Of a DNA stretch of 64,000 bases, positions 46,703 through 55,836 are shown one piece after another. Location of the stretch: positions 3,038,001-3,102,000 of the forward strand of contig NZ_CP036426.1 of the NCBI RefSeq assembly GCF_007752535.1, read 5' to 3'. The notes under the pieces were generated by a model. That model was given only the letters and a program-made list of their open reading frames with translations, did not search any database and had not been told where the DNA came from. The position numbers and the translations under genes were made by a program. Source of the stretch: Tautonia plasticadhaerens. GTDB taxonomy: Bacteria > Planctomycetota > Planctomycetia > Isosphaerales > Isosphaeraceae. Numbering within the stretch: the stretch's first letter is position 1; each line of letters starts with the position of its first letter.

Positions 46703-47125
46703 CTACGCGGGCGGGTTGAGCAGCTCCAGGGTCCGCCGGGCGAACGAGGAGGCGGCCTCGACGGCCTGGTCGGGGGGGAGGGTGAGGCGCTGGGCCCGGC
46801 CGAAGTCGAGCAGGTGCCGGGCGTCGAGCAGGCCGGTGCGGACGTAGAGGGACTCGCAGGCGAGCAGCAGGCAGCCGAGGCCGGCCTCCCGGTAGCCCCG
46901 GGCATAGACGAGGGCGCGGAGGCAGCAGAACATCGCCTGGTAGGCGAAGAGGCAGGTGTCGGCCGGGTCCACCTCGGGGCTGTTGAGCAGGTCGGCCGCG
47001 GCCTGGAGTCGGTCCCCCGACCGGGAGAGCAGCTCGCCGACGAGGTCGGCCGCCGAGTCGTCCCGGGAGAGGTAGGGGCCCTCAAGGCACTTCTCGAAGG
47101 TATTGACGATCGCCATGACGTTCAT
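46703..47125 (-). CDS. HEPN-like helical protein
   Basis: 140 residues from ATG 47125 (a second ATG at 47116). All-alpha pattern of the HEPN superfamily: SGDRLQAAADLLNS, then FAYQAMFCCLRALVYARGY, a second long helix, and RTGLLDARHLLDFGRA with an Arg-His pair. HEPN proteins are often RNases of toxin-antitoxin systems, but the canonical RxxxxxH spacing is not clear here and no MNT antitoxin is adjacent. It follows the rhomboid gene by 23 bases. Confidence 0.55.
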   Translation of the reverse strand: MNVMAIVNTFEKCLEGPYLSRDDSAADLVGELLSRSGDRLQAAADLLNSPEVDPADTCLFAYQAMFCCLRALVYARGYREAGLGCLLLACESLYVRTGLLDARHLLDFGRAQRLTLPPDQAVEAASSFARRTLELLNPPA

Positions 47126-47148
47126 CCGTTCGGGAGGGGGCGGGGCGC

Positions 47149-48912
47149 TCAGGGCCCCGGCTCGGGGGGGGCCTCCGAGGTCCGGAAGCGGTCGAGGAAG
47201 GCGCCCCGGAGGGCCCGGTAACGGGCCAGCTCGGCCTCGCTCTCGGCCCGGGAGGGGTTGAAGCCGCTCGGGCCTTCGATCGGCGACGGATCCTCCGGCT
47301 TGGCGAGGTAGCGGTCGAGGGCGACCATCGCCCGGCGGAGCGCGTCGACCGAGGAGGAGAGGGCGTCCCGGATCTCGACCAGGTCGGGGTCGGCGGCGGG
47401 GATGCGGGCGACGGCGTCGCGCTCCTCCTCGGCCCGTGAGATCAGGCCGGAGAGTTCCGCCCGGGCGTCGGGCAGGGCCAGCTCGGAGCGGTCGACGCGG
47501 CCGATCAACGCGTCGAGCCGGAGGTTGGTCTGCTCGAATTCCAGGCGAAGGGGGTCGAGTTCCCCGGCGAACTCGTTGTAGATGCGGATCGACTCCCGGG
47601 CCAGCGCGACGCGGACCTCGGCGTTGCGGAGGACCTGGCGGTCGAGGACGACGGCCGCGACGGTGAGGGCGGCGGCGATGACCAGCCCTCCGGCGAGCTG
47701 CCGGGGCAGCCCGGCGGTCGGCCGGGGGACGGGCCAGGGGCGCTGGAGCAGCAGGCCGGCGAGGAGGCCGGAGACGAGGCCGCCGAGGTGCGCGGCGTTG
47801 TCGATGCCGGGGATCGCCAGGCCGAAGAGGGTGTTGTAGAGGACGAAGGCGACCACCCCGCCCCGCATCCGGACCAGGACCTGGGCCGGGATCGCCGTCC
47901 GGTGCGAGACGAGGAACGCCCCGAGGCCGCCGATCAGCCCGAAGATCGCCCCCGAGGCGCCGACGCTGACGACCCGGGGGTGCCACCAGGCGCTGGCCAT
48001 CGCCCCCCCCAGCCCGGCGGCGAGGTAGAGCAGGGCGAACCCGGCGTTGCCGTAGAGCCGCTCGATCAGCGGCCCGGCCCGGTACAGGACATACATGTTC
48101 AGGCCGATGTGGATCAGGCCGCCGTGCAGGAAGACCGAGGAGAGCAGCCGCCAGGTCTGGCCGTCGAGCGCGACCAGGACGCCGACGTTGCCCCCCCAGG
48201 CGATCAGGTCGGGCACGGTCGGGTCGATCGCGGAGACGCCCGAGGCGATCATCGCCAGGTAGACGAGCAAACAGGACGCGACGATCAGGTAGGTGACCAC
48301 CACCCGGGGGGTGGCGGTCATCACGTCGGCCTGGAAGGAGCGGACCTCCCCCCCGGCCCGGTGCATGGCCTGGGCCTGCCGGACGACGTGGCCGATCTCG
48401 GCCCGGGAACATCGGAGGGCGTCGGGGGTGGCGGAGCCGGCGAGGTCCCCGGAGTGGCGGGCCCGGCCGATCGTCGAGAGGACCCCGGCGAGGGCGTCGA
48501 CCGGCCCGGGGGGGTCGAAGCCCCCGAGGGGGACCTCCCGGCCGCCGCCGAGGTCGAGCGCGGGGTCGGGGGCGCCGGTCACCCGGACGGCCCCGCGCAG
48601 TTCGTCGAACGACAGGGACGAGCCCGGCCGGGCCGTTGCCCGGGCGGGCACGTCGGAGGGCCAGCAGAGGCGTCGTGAGGTGATCGCGCAGCCGGGGACG
48701 GGGCCCGTCGGGCCGGGCCGCTCGACGAGGGCCAGCAGCAATTCGTCGGGCCGGGGACGGAGGTACGAATCCAGGGCCCGCACGACGGCCTCGGCCGAGA
48801 GCCGGGGGGCGACGTAACAGTGCGGCAGCCCTTGCAGGGGCTGGCAGGCGGCCAGGGCGAAGATCTCCCAGGCGTCGACCTCGTCGGGGGATTCGGGGTC
48901 GTCGTCGTGCAC
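47149..48912 (-). CDS. rhomboid intramembrane serine protease with N-terminal extension
   Basis: 587 residues. About 200 soluble residues come first. The rhomboid core (205-395) has N272 (HIGLNMY), the nucleophile S320 (GASGAIFG) and H375 (AAHLGG), so the site is intact. The C-terminal 190 residues carry one more helix and a charged coiled region (about 420-585). Cuts membrane proteins within the bilayer. Its place 42 bases after nuoN suggests co-expression with complex I. Confidence 0.88.
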   Translation of the reverse strand: MHDDDPESPDEVDAWEIFALAACQPLQGLPHCYVAPRLSAEAVVRALDSYLRPRPDELLLALVERPGPTGPVPGCAITSRRLCWPSDVPARATARPGSSLSFDELRGAVRVTGAPDPALDLGGGREVPLGGFDPPGPVDALAGVLSTIGRARHSGDLAGSATPDALRCSRAEIGHVVRQAQAMHRAGGEVRSFQADVMTATPRVVVTYLIVASCLLVYLAMIASGVSAIDPTVPDLIAWGGNVGVLVALDGQTWRLLSSVFLHGGLIHIGLNMYVLYRAGPLIERLYGNAGFALLYLAAGLGGAMASAWWHPRVVSVGASGAIFGLIGGLGAFLVSHRTAIPAQVLVRMRGGVVAFVLYNTLFGLAIPGIDNAAHLGGLVSGLLAGLLLQRPWPVPRPTAGLPRQLAGGLVIAAALTVAAVVLDRQVLRNAEVRVALARESIRIYNEFAGELDPLRLEFEQTNLRLDALIGRVDRSELALPDARAELSGLISRAEEERDAVARIPAADPDLVEIRDALSSSVDALRRAMVALDRYLAKPEDPSPIEGPSGFNPSRAESEAELARYRALRGAFLDRFRTSEAPPEPGP

Positions 48913-48954
48913 GGGGCTCGTCCTCGGCTCGGCACCAGCAGGTGGGAGGAAGGG

Positions 48955-50631
48955 TCAGGGCAGGGGGGGCGCCTCGGGCCGGCTCGGCGCCGCGGAGGCG
49001 GGGCCTGGGACCTCCGGCGGGGGCAGGGTGATGGCGAGCATCGCCCCGGCGGCGGCCCGCATCGACTCCACCAGGGGGGCCGGGTAGAGGCCGAATCCGA
49101 CCGCCACCAGCGACGCCAGGGCGATCGGCCAGGCGATCCCCCGGGGGGCGGGGGCGGTGCCAACCGCCGGGCCGCCGGGCTCGGGGCGCCTCAGGAACAT
49201 GGCGCGGAGGACCCGGGCGTAGTAGAAGGCCGAGATCACCGAGTTCACCAGGGCGACGACGACCAGCACCAGCAGGGTCGTCCGGGCGTCCGAGTCGGCG
49301 TTGAGCACTTCCATGAACATGTAGAGCTTGGCGAAGAACCCGGCCAGGGGGGGGACGCCGATCAGCGAGAGCATCAGGACGACGATGCAGGCCGCCAGGC
49401 CGGGGGACCGGTACCCGAGGCCGTCGAGGTCGTCCAGGTCGTCCCGCCCCCGGTCCCGGGCGAGCCAGGCGGCCGCGGCGAAGGCGCCGACGGTCGTCAG
49501 GCCGTAGATGACGAGGTAGAAGAGGACCGAACCGGCCGTCTCGGGGGCCGAGGGGCCGGTCCGGGTCGTCACGGCCGCCGCGAGCAGCCCGACGAGGATG
49601 TATCCGGCGTGGGCGATGGAGGAATAGGCGAGCAGCCGCTTGAGGTTCCGCTGCGCCATCGCGGCGAGGTTGCCGTAGGTCATCGTCACGGCGGCGATCG
49701 CGCCGACGATCAGCACCCAGCCGCCGTCCCCCACGCCCCCCACGGCCCCGGCCCAGGGGCCGAAGGCGTGGAGGAAGACCTTCATCAGGGCGATCACCCC
49801 GGCGATCTTCGAGCCCGAGGCGATGAAGGCGGAGACGGGGGCCGGGGCCCCCTCGTAGGTGTCGGGGGCCCACTGGTGGAAGGGGACGGCGGCGAGCTTG
49901 AAGCCGAAGCCGACGAGCATCAGCAGCACGGCGGTGGCGCCGATCACGTCCCCGGCGAGGCCGGGGGCACCGGACCCGCCGGCCCGGTCGAGCAGGACCT
50001 TGCGGACGCCGTCGAGGTAGGTGGTGCCGGTCAGGCCGTAGACGAGGCTCAGGCCGAACAGGAAGAGCGCCGAGGCGACCGAGCCGTAGACGAAGTACTT
50101 CATCCCCGCCTCGGCCGACCGCCGTTGCGACTTCTCGAAGGCGGCGAGCAGGTAGAGGCAGATGGTCATCAGCTCCAGGCTGAGGAAGAGGATGAGCAGC
50201 TCCTCGGCGGCGACCAGCAGCATCATCCCCACGGCCGACCAGAGCAGCAGGGCGAAGTAGGCCCCCCAGTGCTCGGTGAACTCCCAGGCCATCGACATGC
50301 CGACGACCATCGCCAGCAGCACGGCGATCAGGCCGTTGAAGGAGAGGGTGAGGAGGTCGGAGGCGAGGGTGCCGTAGAAGATCGTCGGGTCGGGGTCGGC
50401 ACCCACGTCCCCCGGGCCGGCGAAGGCCGGGGCGAGCAGGAGGGCGAGCACGCCGAGCGGCCCGAGCAGCGCCAGGCCGCCGAGGGCCGTCCGCCGGGCC
50501 TCCCCCGACCGGCCCCGCATCAGGCCGACGTCGACGAGCAGGACGACCAGGCCCCAGAGCGTCAGCAGGATCTCGGGGGCGAGGGACCAGAGGTACTCCG
50601 GGTCGATCGGCCGGGCGGCGGAAGGGGGCAT
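48955..50631 (-). CDS. nuoN: NADH-quinone oxidoreductase subunit N
   Basis: 558 residues, about 14 membrane helices. Antiporter-like core with the proton-channel lysine and glutamate context (LELMTICLYLLAAFEKSQRRSAEAGMKYFVYGS; SGSKIAGVIALMKV). Longer than E. coli NuoN by about 70 residues, mainly at the loops and the Pro-rich C-terminus. Proton-pumping subunit at the middle of the membrane arm. Confidence 0.94.
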   Translation of the reverse strand: MPPSAARPIDPEYLWSLAPEILLTLWGLVVLLVDVGLMRGRSGEARRTALGGLALLGPLGVLALLLAPAFAGPGDVGADPDPTIFYGTLASDLLTLSFNGLIAVLLAMVVGMSMAWEFTEHWGAYFALLLWSAVGMMLLVAAEELLILFLSLELMTICLYLLAAFEKSQRRSAEAGMKYFVYGSVASALFLFGLSLVYGLTGTTYLDGVRKVLLDRAGGSGAPGLAGDVIGATAVLLMLVGFGFKLAAVPFHQWAPDTYEGAPAPVSAFIASGSKIAGVIALMKVFLHAFGPWAGAVGGVGDGGWVLIVGAIAAVTMTYGNLAAMAQRNLKRLLAYSSIAHAGYILVGLLAAAVTTRTGPSAPETAGSVLFYLVIYGLTTVGAFAAAAWLARDRGRDDLDDLDGLGYRSPGLAACIVVLMLSLIGVPPLAGFFAKLYMFMEVLNADSDARTTLLVLVVVALVNSVISAFYYARVLRAMFLRRPEPGGPAVGTAPAPRGIAWPIALASLVAVGFGLYPAPLVESMRAAAGAMLAITLPPPEVPGPASAAPSRPEAPPLP

Positions 50632-50683
50632 CGGCGGGGTCCAATCGATCGGTGGGTTCGAGGCCGGTGGTCCGGGATCCGGC

Positions 50684-51016
50684 TCAGCCGGCCATGCTGT
50701 CGAATCGGTCGACGTCGGCGGCCCGCCAGCGCCGGTAGCAGAGCAGGATCAGGGCGACCCCGACGGCGACCTCCGAGGCGGCGATGGTGATGACGAAGAT
50801 CGCCAGCATCACGCCGGGGATCGGCCCGCCCTCTGGGCCCGGGGCGTCCCCGAACCTCCAGAAGGCGACGAGGTTGATGTTGGCCGCGTTGAGCATGATC
50901 TCGATGGCCATGAGCACGGCGATCGCGTTGCGGCGGGCCAGCACGCCGAACAGGCCGATGGCGAAGCAGGCGGCGGCGAACAGCAGGAACCAGCTCAGGG
51001 GGACGTCGCCGCTCAT
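50684..51016 (-). CDS. nuoK: NADH-quinone oxidoreductase subunit K
   Basis: 110 residues, three membrane helices. Conserved glutamates in AIEIMLNAANINLVAF and in helix 3 (IAASEVAVGVALIL) are in place. The ATG overlaps the nuoJ stop by 4 bases. Confidence 0.95.
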   Translation of the reverse strand: MSGDVPLSWFLLFAAACFAIGLFGVLARRNAIAVLMAIEIMLNAANINLVAFWRFGDAPGPEGGPIPGVMLAIFVITIAASEVAVGVALILLCYRRWRAADVDRFDSMAG

Positions 51017-52755
51017 CGCGCGATCCTCTCGGCGGGGGTGTCGGTCTCGTCGGCCTCGCCCCCGATCGGGGAGGGCCCCGCCCCGTCGTCCTGCCGGGCC
51101 AGGACGATGGCGCCGACCAGGGCGGCCGTCAGCAGCAGCCCGGCGACCTCGAAGGGGACGACGAATCGGGTCATCAGCTCGTCGCCGACGGCCCGGGGCA
51201 TGTCGGCGACCGCCGAGGCGGCCACCGAGGCCGTGGTGGCCGGGACGGTGGCGGCGGCACCGGCGTCGAGGTCGAGGAAGGTGACCGGCCCGCCGGCCGG
51301 CGCCAGGACCAGCGGCATGTTCTCGGCCCCGGCCCCCAGGCGGACGGCCCGGCCGGGGGTGACCCGGGTCGACCCCCGGAGCGGAGGTCCGTCGTCGGCC
51401 CGGGGGCCGAACCCCCAGACGAGGAGCGAGGCGTCGACCGGGGCGTCTCCGGCGGCCGGACCCGGGTCGGCCTCGGCCATCGAGGCCGGGCCGACCAGGG
51501 CGGCGACCCGGCCGATGCCGGTCCCCAGCGCCACGGCGATCGGCACGCCCTCCAGATCCTCGGCGGCGAGGACCTCGGTGCCGTCGGTGGCGTCGAAGAC
51601 CCGGAGGTCCCAGCGCCCCGGCTTGCCGCTAATGAGCGAGGCGACGGCCGCCAGCGGGCCGGGGGGCAGGTCGGGGCCCAGACCCTCGGCCGGGGGCCGC
51701 GGCGGGGCCGGCGCGGAGGCCGGCATGCCGGGCCCGGCCATGCCGACCGGGGTGCCGGCGCCCTGCACGGGGCGGGGCGCCGGGGTCAGGCCCACGGCCG
51801 ACGCGGCGATCGGGCGGCCGGGGGGGGCGGCGGGGACGCTCGACGCGAACTCCCCGGTCGACGGGTCCAGGACCCGGGCGCGACGATCGGCCCCGAGGGA
51901 GACGAGCCGGCCGTCGGGGGCGAAGGCCAGGGCGCGGATCGGGCCGTCGTGGGCGGGGATCTCGACGGGCTCGGGGCCGTCCCAGAGGCGGACGATCCCG
52001 TCGGCCCCGCCGGCGGCGACGAGGCGGCCGCCCTCTTCCACCGGCCGCTCCGGCCCGACGGCCAGGGCCGAGATCCGCCCCGGACGGCCCCCGGATCGGG
52101 AGAAGGCCGGGAGGCGTCGGGCGACGTCCCAGGAGAGGACGCCGCCCCGGTCGTCGGCCGAGGCGACGATCGCGCCGTCGACGCTGAAGCCGACGGCGGT
52201 CGGCCGGCCGGCGGCCTCGTCGGTCGGGAACGAGGCGACCTGTCGGCCGACGGGCGTCCGGAGTCGGACCCGGCCGTCGAGGTCGATCGAGGCGACGAAC
52301 CGGCCGCTGGGGCTGTAGGAGAGGTCGGCCGCGCCGGGGCCGCCGACCGGGGGGTTCACCCCCCCGGGCCGGGAGACGGTGCGGGCCCACGACTGCTGGC
52401 CCGGCCGGCCTCGCTCGGCCGAGATCCCGTAGAGCAGCACCCCGAGCACCCCGAGGGCAACGACGGCGACCGGGATTTTCCGGGCCCAGTGGCCGCCGGT
52501 CGTCTCGTCCCCCTGGATGTTCCGGGTGAGCATGATCCCGAAGAGCAGGAGGATCGAGACGGCGCCGATGTAGACGAGCACCTGCATCGCCGCCAGGAAC
52601 TCGGCCTCCAGCAGGACGAACTGGGCGGCGACGGCGAAGAAGAAGGCGACCAGGAACAGCGCCGCGTGGACGAGGTTCTTCGCCAGGACCGTGCCCAGGG
52701 CCGTCAGCAGGCCGACGGCAGAGACGATCAGGAAGATCAGTTGCATGGCGCTCAC
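51013..52755 (-). CDS. nuoJ: NADH-quinone oxidoreductase subunit J with inserted WD40-type propeller
   Basis: 580 residues; ordinary NuoJ has about 170-200. Residues 1-112 are four normal helices, including the helix-3 pi-bulge segment VLVYIGAVSILLLFGIML. Residues 530-553 (FVVPFEVAGLLLTAALVGAIVLAR-type helix 5, with PFE) are also normal. Between them, about 115-520, lies a WD40-like propeller. Clear blades: LSYSPSGRFVASIDLDGRV (145-163), VGFSVDGAIVASADDRG, LVAAGGADGIVRLWDG and LAFAPDGRLVSLGADRR. A Pro/Gly-rich stretch (306-365) and three weaker blades follow. Positive residues after helix 3 (TRN, ARK) place that loop inside, so the propeller should be periplasmic. Start GTG 52755 has GGAGG 7 bases upstream; ATG 52746 is the alternative. 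The frame is uninterrupted. Confidence 0.92.
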   Translation of the reverse strand: MSAMQLIFLIVSAVGLLTALGTVLAKNLVHAALFLVAFFFAVAAQFVLLEAEFLAAMQVLVYIGAVSILLLFGIMLTRNIQGDETTGGHWARKIPVAVVALGVLGVLLYGISAERGRPGQQSWARTVSRPGGVNPPVGGPGAADLSYSPSGRFVASIDLDGRVRLRTPVGRQVASFPTDEAAGRPTAVGFSVDGAIVASADDRGGVLSWDVARRLPAFSRSGGRPGRISALAVGPERPVEEGGRLVAAGGADGIVRLWDGPEPVEIPAHDGPIRALAFAPDGRLVSLGADRRARVLDPSTGEFASSVPAAPPGRPIAASAVGLTPAPRPVQGAGTPVGMAGPGMPASAPAPPRPPAEGLGPDLPPGPLAAVASLISGKPGRWDLRVFDATDGTEVLAAEDLEGVPIAVALGTGIGRVAALVGPASMAEADPGPAAGDAPVDASLLVWGFGPRADDGPPLRGSTRVTPGRAVRLGAGAENMPLVLAPAGGPVTFLDLDAGAAATVPATTASVAASAVADMPRAVGDELMTRFVVPFEVAGLLLTAALVGAIVLARQDDGAGPSPIGGEADETDTPAERIAR

Positions 52756-52783
52756 GGTCGGGCCTCCGCCGGGATCTCCGCAC

Positions 52784-54091
52784 TCATCGCGACGCCCCGA
52801 GGCGGCGGGGGGCGGGGGACGGGGGACGGCCGCCCCGACTCGCCCCGTCCCGCCCGACCACCGGCGCCGGGCCCCCCGCCCGGGAGAGCCGGAGCAGTCC
52901 CGAAAGCGTCAGGATCAGGGCCGGCAGCAGCACGAGCCAGCCGATCAGGGGGCGATCGCGGCGGATCGTCAGCTCCAGCCAGGCGGCCGAGGCGATGACG
53001 TTCACCAGGCTCAGCGGGATCAGCACCTTCCAGGCGAGGTTCATCAGCCGGTCGACCCGCATCCGGGGCAGGGTCGCCCGGACCCAGAAGACCAGGAAAA
53101 TGAACAGCGAGACCTTCGCCGCGAAGACGCCGATGAGCACGAGGTTGACGAGGATGACCGAGTCGATCGACCCGAGCGGCCAGGCGGTGAAGGGCAGGGT
53201 GCCGCCGCCGAGGAACAGGGCGGTCGCCAGGCAGGCGATGCCGAAGATCGCCAGGTACTCGGCCAGGAAGAAGAGGCCGAACCGCATGCCGGAATATTCG
53301 GTGTGGTAGCCGGCGATGATCTCGGACTCGGCCTCGGGCAGGTCGAAGGGGGCGCGGTTGGTCTCGGCGATGCTGGAGATCGTCAGGATGACGAAGCCGA
53401 ACAGGCCCGGCGGCGAGAACAGGAACCAGCCGTGTTCGAGCTGGGCGTTGAAGATGCCCACCAGGCTGAGGCTGCCCGCCCAGAGGATCACCGGCACCAT
53501 CGAGATCACCTGGGGGATCTCGTAGGAGACGAGCTGCGCGACGCCCCGCATCGAGCCGATCAGGGCGAACTTGTTCCGGCTCGACCAGCCGGCCAGGAAG
53601 ATGCCGAGCACCGAGAGGCTGGCCGCGGCCACCAGGTACAGCAGGCCCGAGGCGGTGTCGACCGCCGCCAGGCCGGGATACCACCGGCCCTCGGGCCCCG
53701 GCTCGCCGAACGGGACGACGTCGGGGCGGGTCGAGGTGACGCCGAAGGGGATGACCGCCAGCACCAGGAACGAGGAGACCAGCAGGATCACCGGCGCCAG
53801 GACGTGCACGGCCGCGTCGGCCGCCCGGGGGACGATGTTCTCCTTGGTCAGCAGCTTGAGCAGGTCGGCGATCGGCTGGAGCAGCCCGAAGGGGCCGACC
53901 CGGTTCGGGCCGATCCGGTCCTGGAACCGCCCGGCGAGCTTCCGCTCGGCCAGCACCACGTAGGCCACGATCAGCGGGAAGACCAGGGCGAAGACCAGCA
54001 GCCAGGAGGCCCAGTACACCCAGGGCGGGCCCGACAACTCGGCCCTAGCCTGGGCGAGCAGCAACAGGCCCGGGACGATCGGCGGATTCAC
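52784..54091 (-). CDS. nuoH: NADH-quinone oxidoreductase subunit H
   Basis: 435 residues. Quinone-site loops are conserved: ERKLAGRFQDRIGPNRVGPFGLLQPIADLLKLL and AETNRAPFDLPEAESEIIAGYHTEYSGM. About 100 residues longer than E. coli NuoH, with an extra C-terminal helix (GWLVLLPALILTLSGLL) and a Pro/Arg tail. A roughly 30-residue extracytoplasmic insert follows helix 2 (PDVVPFGEPGPEGRWYPGL). Confidence 0.95.
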   Translation of the reverse strand: MNPPIVPGLLLLAQARAELSGPPWVYWASWLLVFALVFPLIVAYVVLAERKLAGRFQDRIGPNRVGPFGLLQPIADLLKLLTKENIVPRAADAAVHVLAPVILLVSSFLVLAVIPFGVTSTRPDVVPFGEPGPEGRWYPGLAAVDTASGLLYLVAAASLSVLGIFLAGWSSRNKFALIGSMRGVAQLVSYEIPQVISMVPVILWAGSLSLVGIFNAQLEHGWFLFSPPGLFGFVILTISSIAETNRAPFDLPEAESEIIAGYHTEYSGMRFGLFFLAEYLAIFGIACLATALFLGGGTLPFTAWPLGSIDSVILVNLVLIGVFAAKVSLFIFLVFWVRATLPRMRVDRLMNLAWKVLIPLSLVNVIASAAWLELTIRRDRPLIGWLVLLPALILTLSGLLRLSRAGGPAPVVGRDGASRGGRPPSPAPRRLGASR

Positions 54092-54174
54092 GGGTCAGTC
54101 TCCCTCAAGCTCGGCCAATGGCGCCCGGATCGGGCCGGGGCGACCCACCCCCGTCGGGCGGCCATCCCGGCCGG

Positions 54175-54546
54175 TCAGACCCAGCGGAGGTCCCCGGCCG
54201 CCCAGGCATAGACCAGCGCCGCGGCCAGCAGGACCAGGAAGCTGACCATCTCGACGAGCACCAGCAGCCCGAAGCCGGCCTCGGCCAGGCCGAGGTAGCT
54301 GACCGCCCACGGGTAGAGGAAGACCGTCTCGATGTCGAACACGACGAACAGCAGGGCGAAGATGTAGTACTGGACGCGGAACCGGATCCAGGTCTCCCCG
54401 GTGGTCCTCACGCCGCACTCGTAGGTCTCCCCCTTCTCCCCCGACCGCTTGCTGGGCGCGATCAGGGCGACCACCACCAGCGGGGCCACCGCGAAGGCGA
54501 CCGCCGCCAGCAGCAGCAGGCCGATGAAGCCGTAGTTGGGGATCAT
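54175..54546 (-). CDS. nuoA: NADH-quinone oxidoreductase subunit A
   Basis: 123 residues, three membrane helices. The conserved loop KGETYECGVRTTGETWIRFRVQYYIFALLFVVFDIETVFLYPWA contains the quinone-site cysteine and the DIE acidic pair. Normally the first nuo gene; here it follows nuoI and a small unknown gene. Confidence 0.95.
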   Translation of the reverse strand: MIPNYGFIGLLLLAAVAFAVAPLVVVALIAPSKRSGEKGETYECGVRTTGETWIRFRVQYYIFALLFVVFDIETVFLYPWAVSYLGLAEAGFGLLVLVEMVSFLVLLAAALVYAWAAGDLRWV

Positions 54547-54607
54547 CTCGGGCGGTCCCTCGGTCGTCGCGTCGCGTGGGTCGGGGTCGGGCCGGTCCGG
54601 GCCGGCC

Positions 54608-54913
54608 TCAGACCGGCCTGGGGGGAGGGCCGCCGGCGACCTCGGGGGCGGCGCCGGCGATCGCCTCGACCCGGGTATTGCCGTCGAGGGCGACCTCGGT
54701 GATCGAGCCGTCGTCCTGGCGGAGCCGGAGGGTCGGCTGGTGGCAGTAGAGGGCCTTGCCGCCCATCTCCATGCCGCCGACGGGGCGGAGGCCCTCCCGC
54801 TCGACGGTGCCGACCGTCTCGGTCATCCACCGGCGGTGGCCGACCCGGACGTACTGCACGACGCGGACCCGGGTGCCGGGCTCGTAGTTCGGCGGGGGGG
54901 GCTTCAGGAACAT
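54608..54913 (-). CDS. hypothetical beta-barrel-like protein inside nuo operon
   Basis: 101 residues from ATG 54913. Not recognised. Short alternating strands (GTRVRVVQYVRVG; TETVGTVEREG; PTLRLRQDDGSITEVALDG) suggest a small SH3/KOW- or PilZ-like barrel. A Pro-rich N-terminus, no signal peptide and no cysteine pair. Lies between nuoI and nuoA, so an accessory role for complex I is possible but unproven. Confidence 0.6.
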   Translation of the reverse strand: MFLKPPPPNYEPGTRVRVVQYVRVGHRRWMTETVGTVEREGLRPVGGMEMGGKALYCHQPTLRLRQDDGSITEVALDGNTRVEAIAGAAPEVAGGPPPRPV

Positions 54914-54964
54914 CGACGCACTCACCTCTCGGGATGGCGTGGAGATCGTAATCGGCCCGACCGG

Positions 54965-54982
54965 CCCGGGCAAGGGCCCGGG
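54965..54982 (-). other. hairpin between nuoI and the 101-aa gene
   Basis: CCCGGGC/GCCCGGG forms a 7-bp stem with a 4-base loop in the 148-base gap. No U-run. It may set the relative level of the downstream half of the operon. Confidence 0.35.
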
Positions 54983-55061
54983 ACCGGCGCCGGGCCCGGC
55001 TCCGTCGGGCCCATTGTAGCCGGTCGGGCCCAGGATTGTCCCCTCGACTCGGCCGGGTGAC

Positions 55062-55823
55062 TCAGGCCCCGGCCGGCTGGGGCTCGGAGGCGGCGGCCTT
55101 CGCCTTCTGGAGCCTTTGCTCCTTCTTCCTCGCCACCTTGGCCCGCTCGGCGGCCTCCTCGGGGCTGGACCAGGCCTCGGGGTGCGTCCGGGCGTAGTAG
55201 GCGCTGGAGACGAGGAGGTCTTCGAGCGAGTAGACGTGCGACCGGTGCCGCTCGTAGTTCGACAGCTCGAAATTCTGGTCCATCTTGATGGCGTCGAACG
55301 GGCAGTACTCGGCGCAGAGGCCGCAGTTCATGCAGACGTCCATGTCGATGTAGAACTCCTCGGGGAGCGGCACGACGGTCCCCCGGGCGCTCTTGGCCTG
55401 GACCATCCAGATGCACTGCGGCGGGCAGACCTTCGCGCAGATGTTGCAGCTGGTGCAGCGGACGTTGCCGTCCTCGTCATCGAAGATGAGCACGGGGAGG
55501 ACCCGGGAGCGTTCCCGGGTGGGCAGGCGTTCGTCGGGGTACTCGACGGTGAAGAGGCCCTCGGTGGTCGGCCCCTGGTCGACGACCGGCCCCTTGCGGT
55601 GCTCGGGGCGGTTCCACCAGAGGTCGATCGGCAGGTCGCCGCCCCCCCTCCGCTTCAGGGTCGCCCCGTGGCCGACGGTGAACGTCCGGACGAACCGCCG
55701 GAGGGTCACGAGGTGCCCGACGATCATCCCCCGGCCGTACGGCCAGATCCCCACGACCGCCGAGATCGCCGATCCGACCGGCCCGAAGAACCCGCCGCCA
55801 TTCCGCCTTGTCTCGCTCGCCAT
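55062..55823 (-). CDS. nuoI: NADH-quinone oxidoreductase subunit I
   Basis: 253 residues from ATG 55823. Two [4Fe-4S] motifs (N6a, N6b): C123, C126, C129, C133 (CTSCNICAKVC) and C164, C167, C170, C174 (CMNCGLCAEYC). N-terminal amphipathic helices precede. The C-terminal 60 residues are charged and Ala-rich (KKEQRLQKAKAAASE). It starts 13 bases after xisI. Confidence 0.95.
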   Translation of the reverse strand: MASETRRNGGGFFGPVGSAISAVVGIWPYGRGMIVGHLVTLRRFVRTFTVGHGATLKRRGGGDLPIDLWWNRPEHRKGPVVDQGPTTEGLFTVEYPDERLPTRERSRVLPVLIFDDEDGNVRCTSCNICAKVCPPQCIWMVQAKSARGTVVPLPEEFYIDMDVCMNCGLCAEYCPFDAIKMDQNFELSNYERHRSHVYSLEDLLVSSAYYARTHPEAWSSPEEAAERAKVARKKEQRLQKAKAAASEPQPAGA

Positions 55824-55836
55824 TCCAATCAACCTT

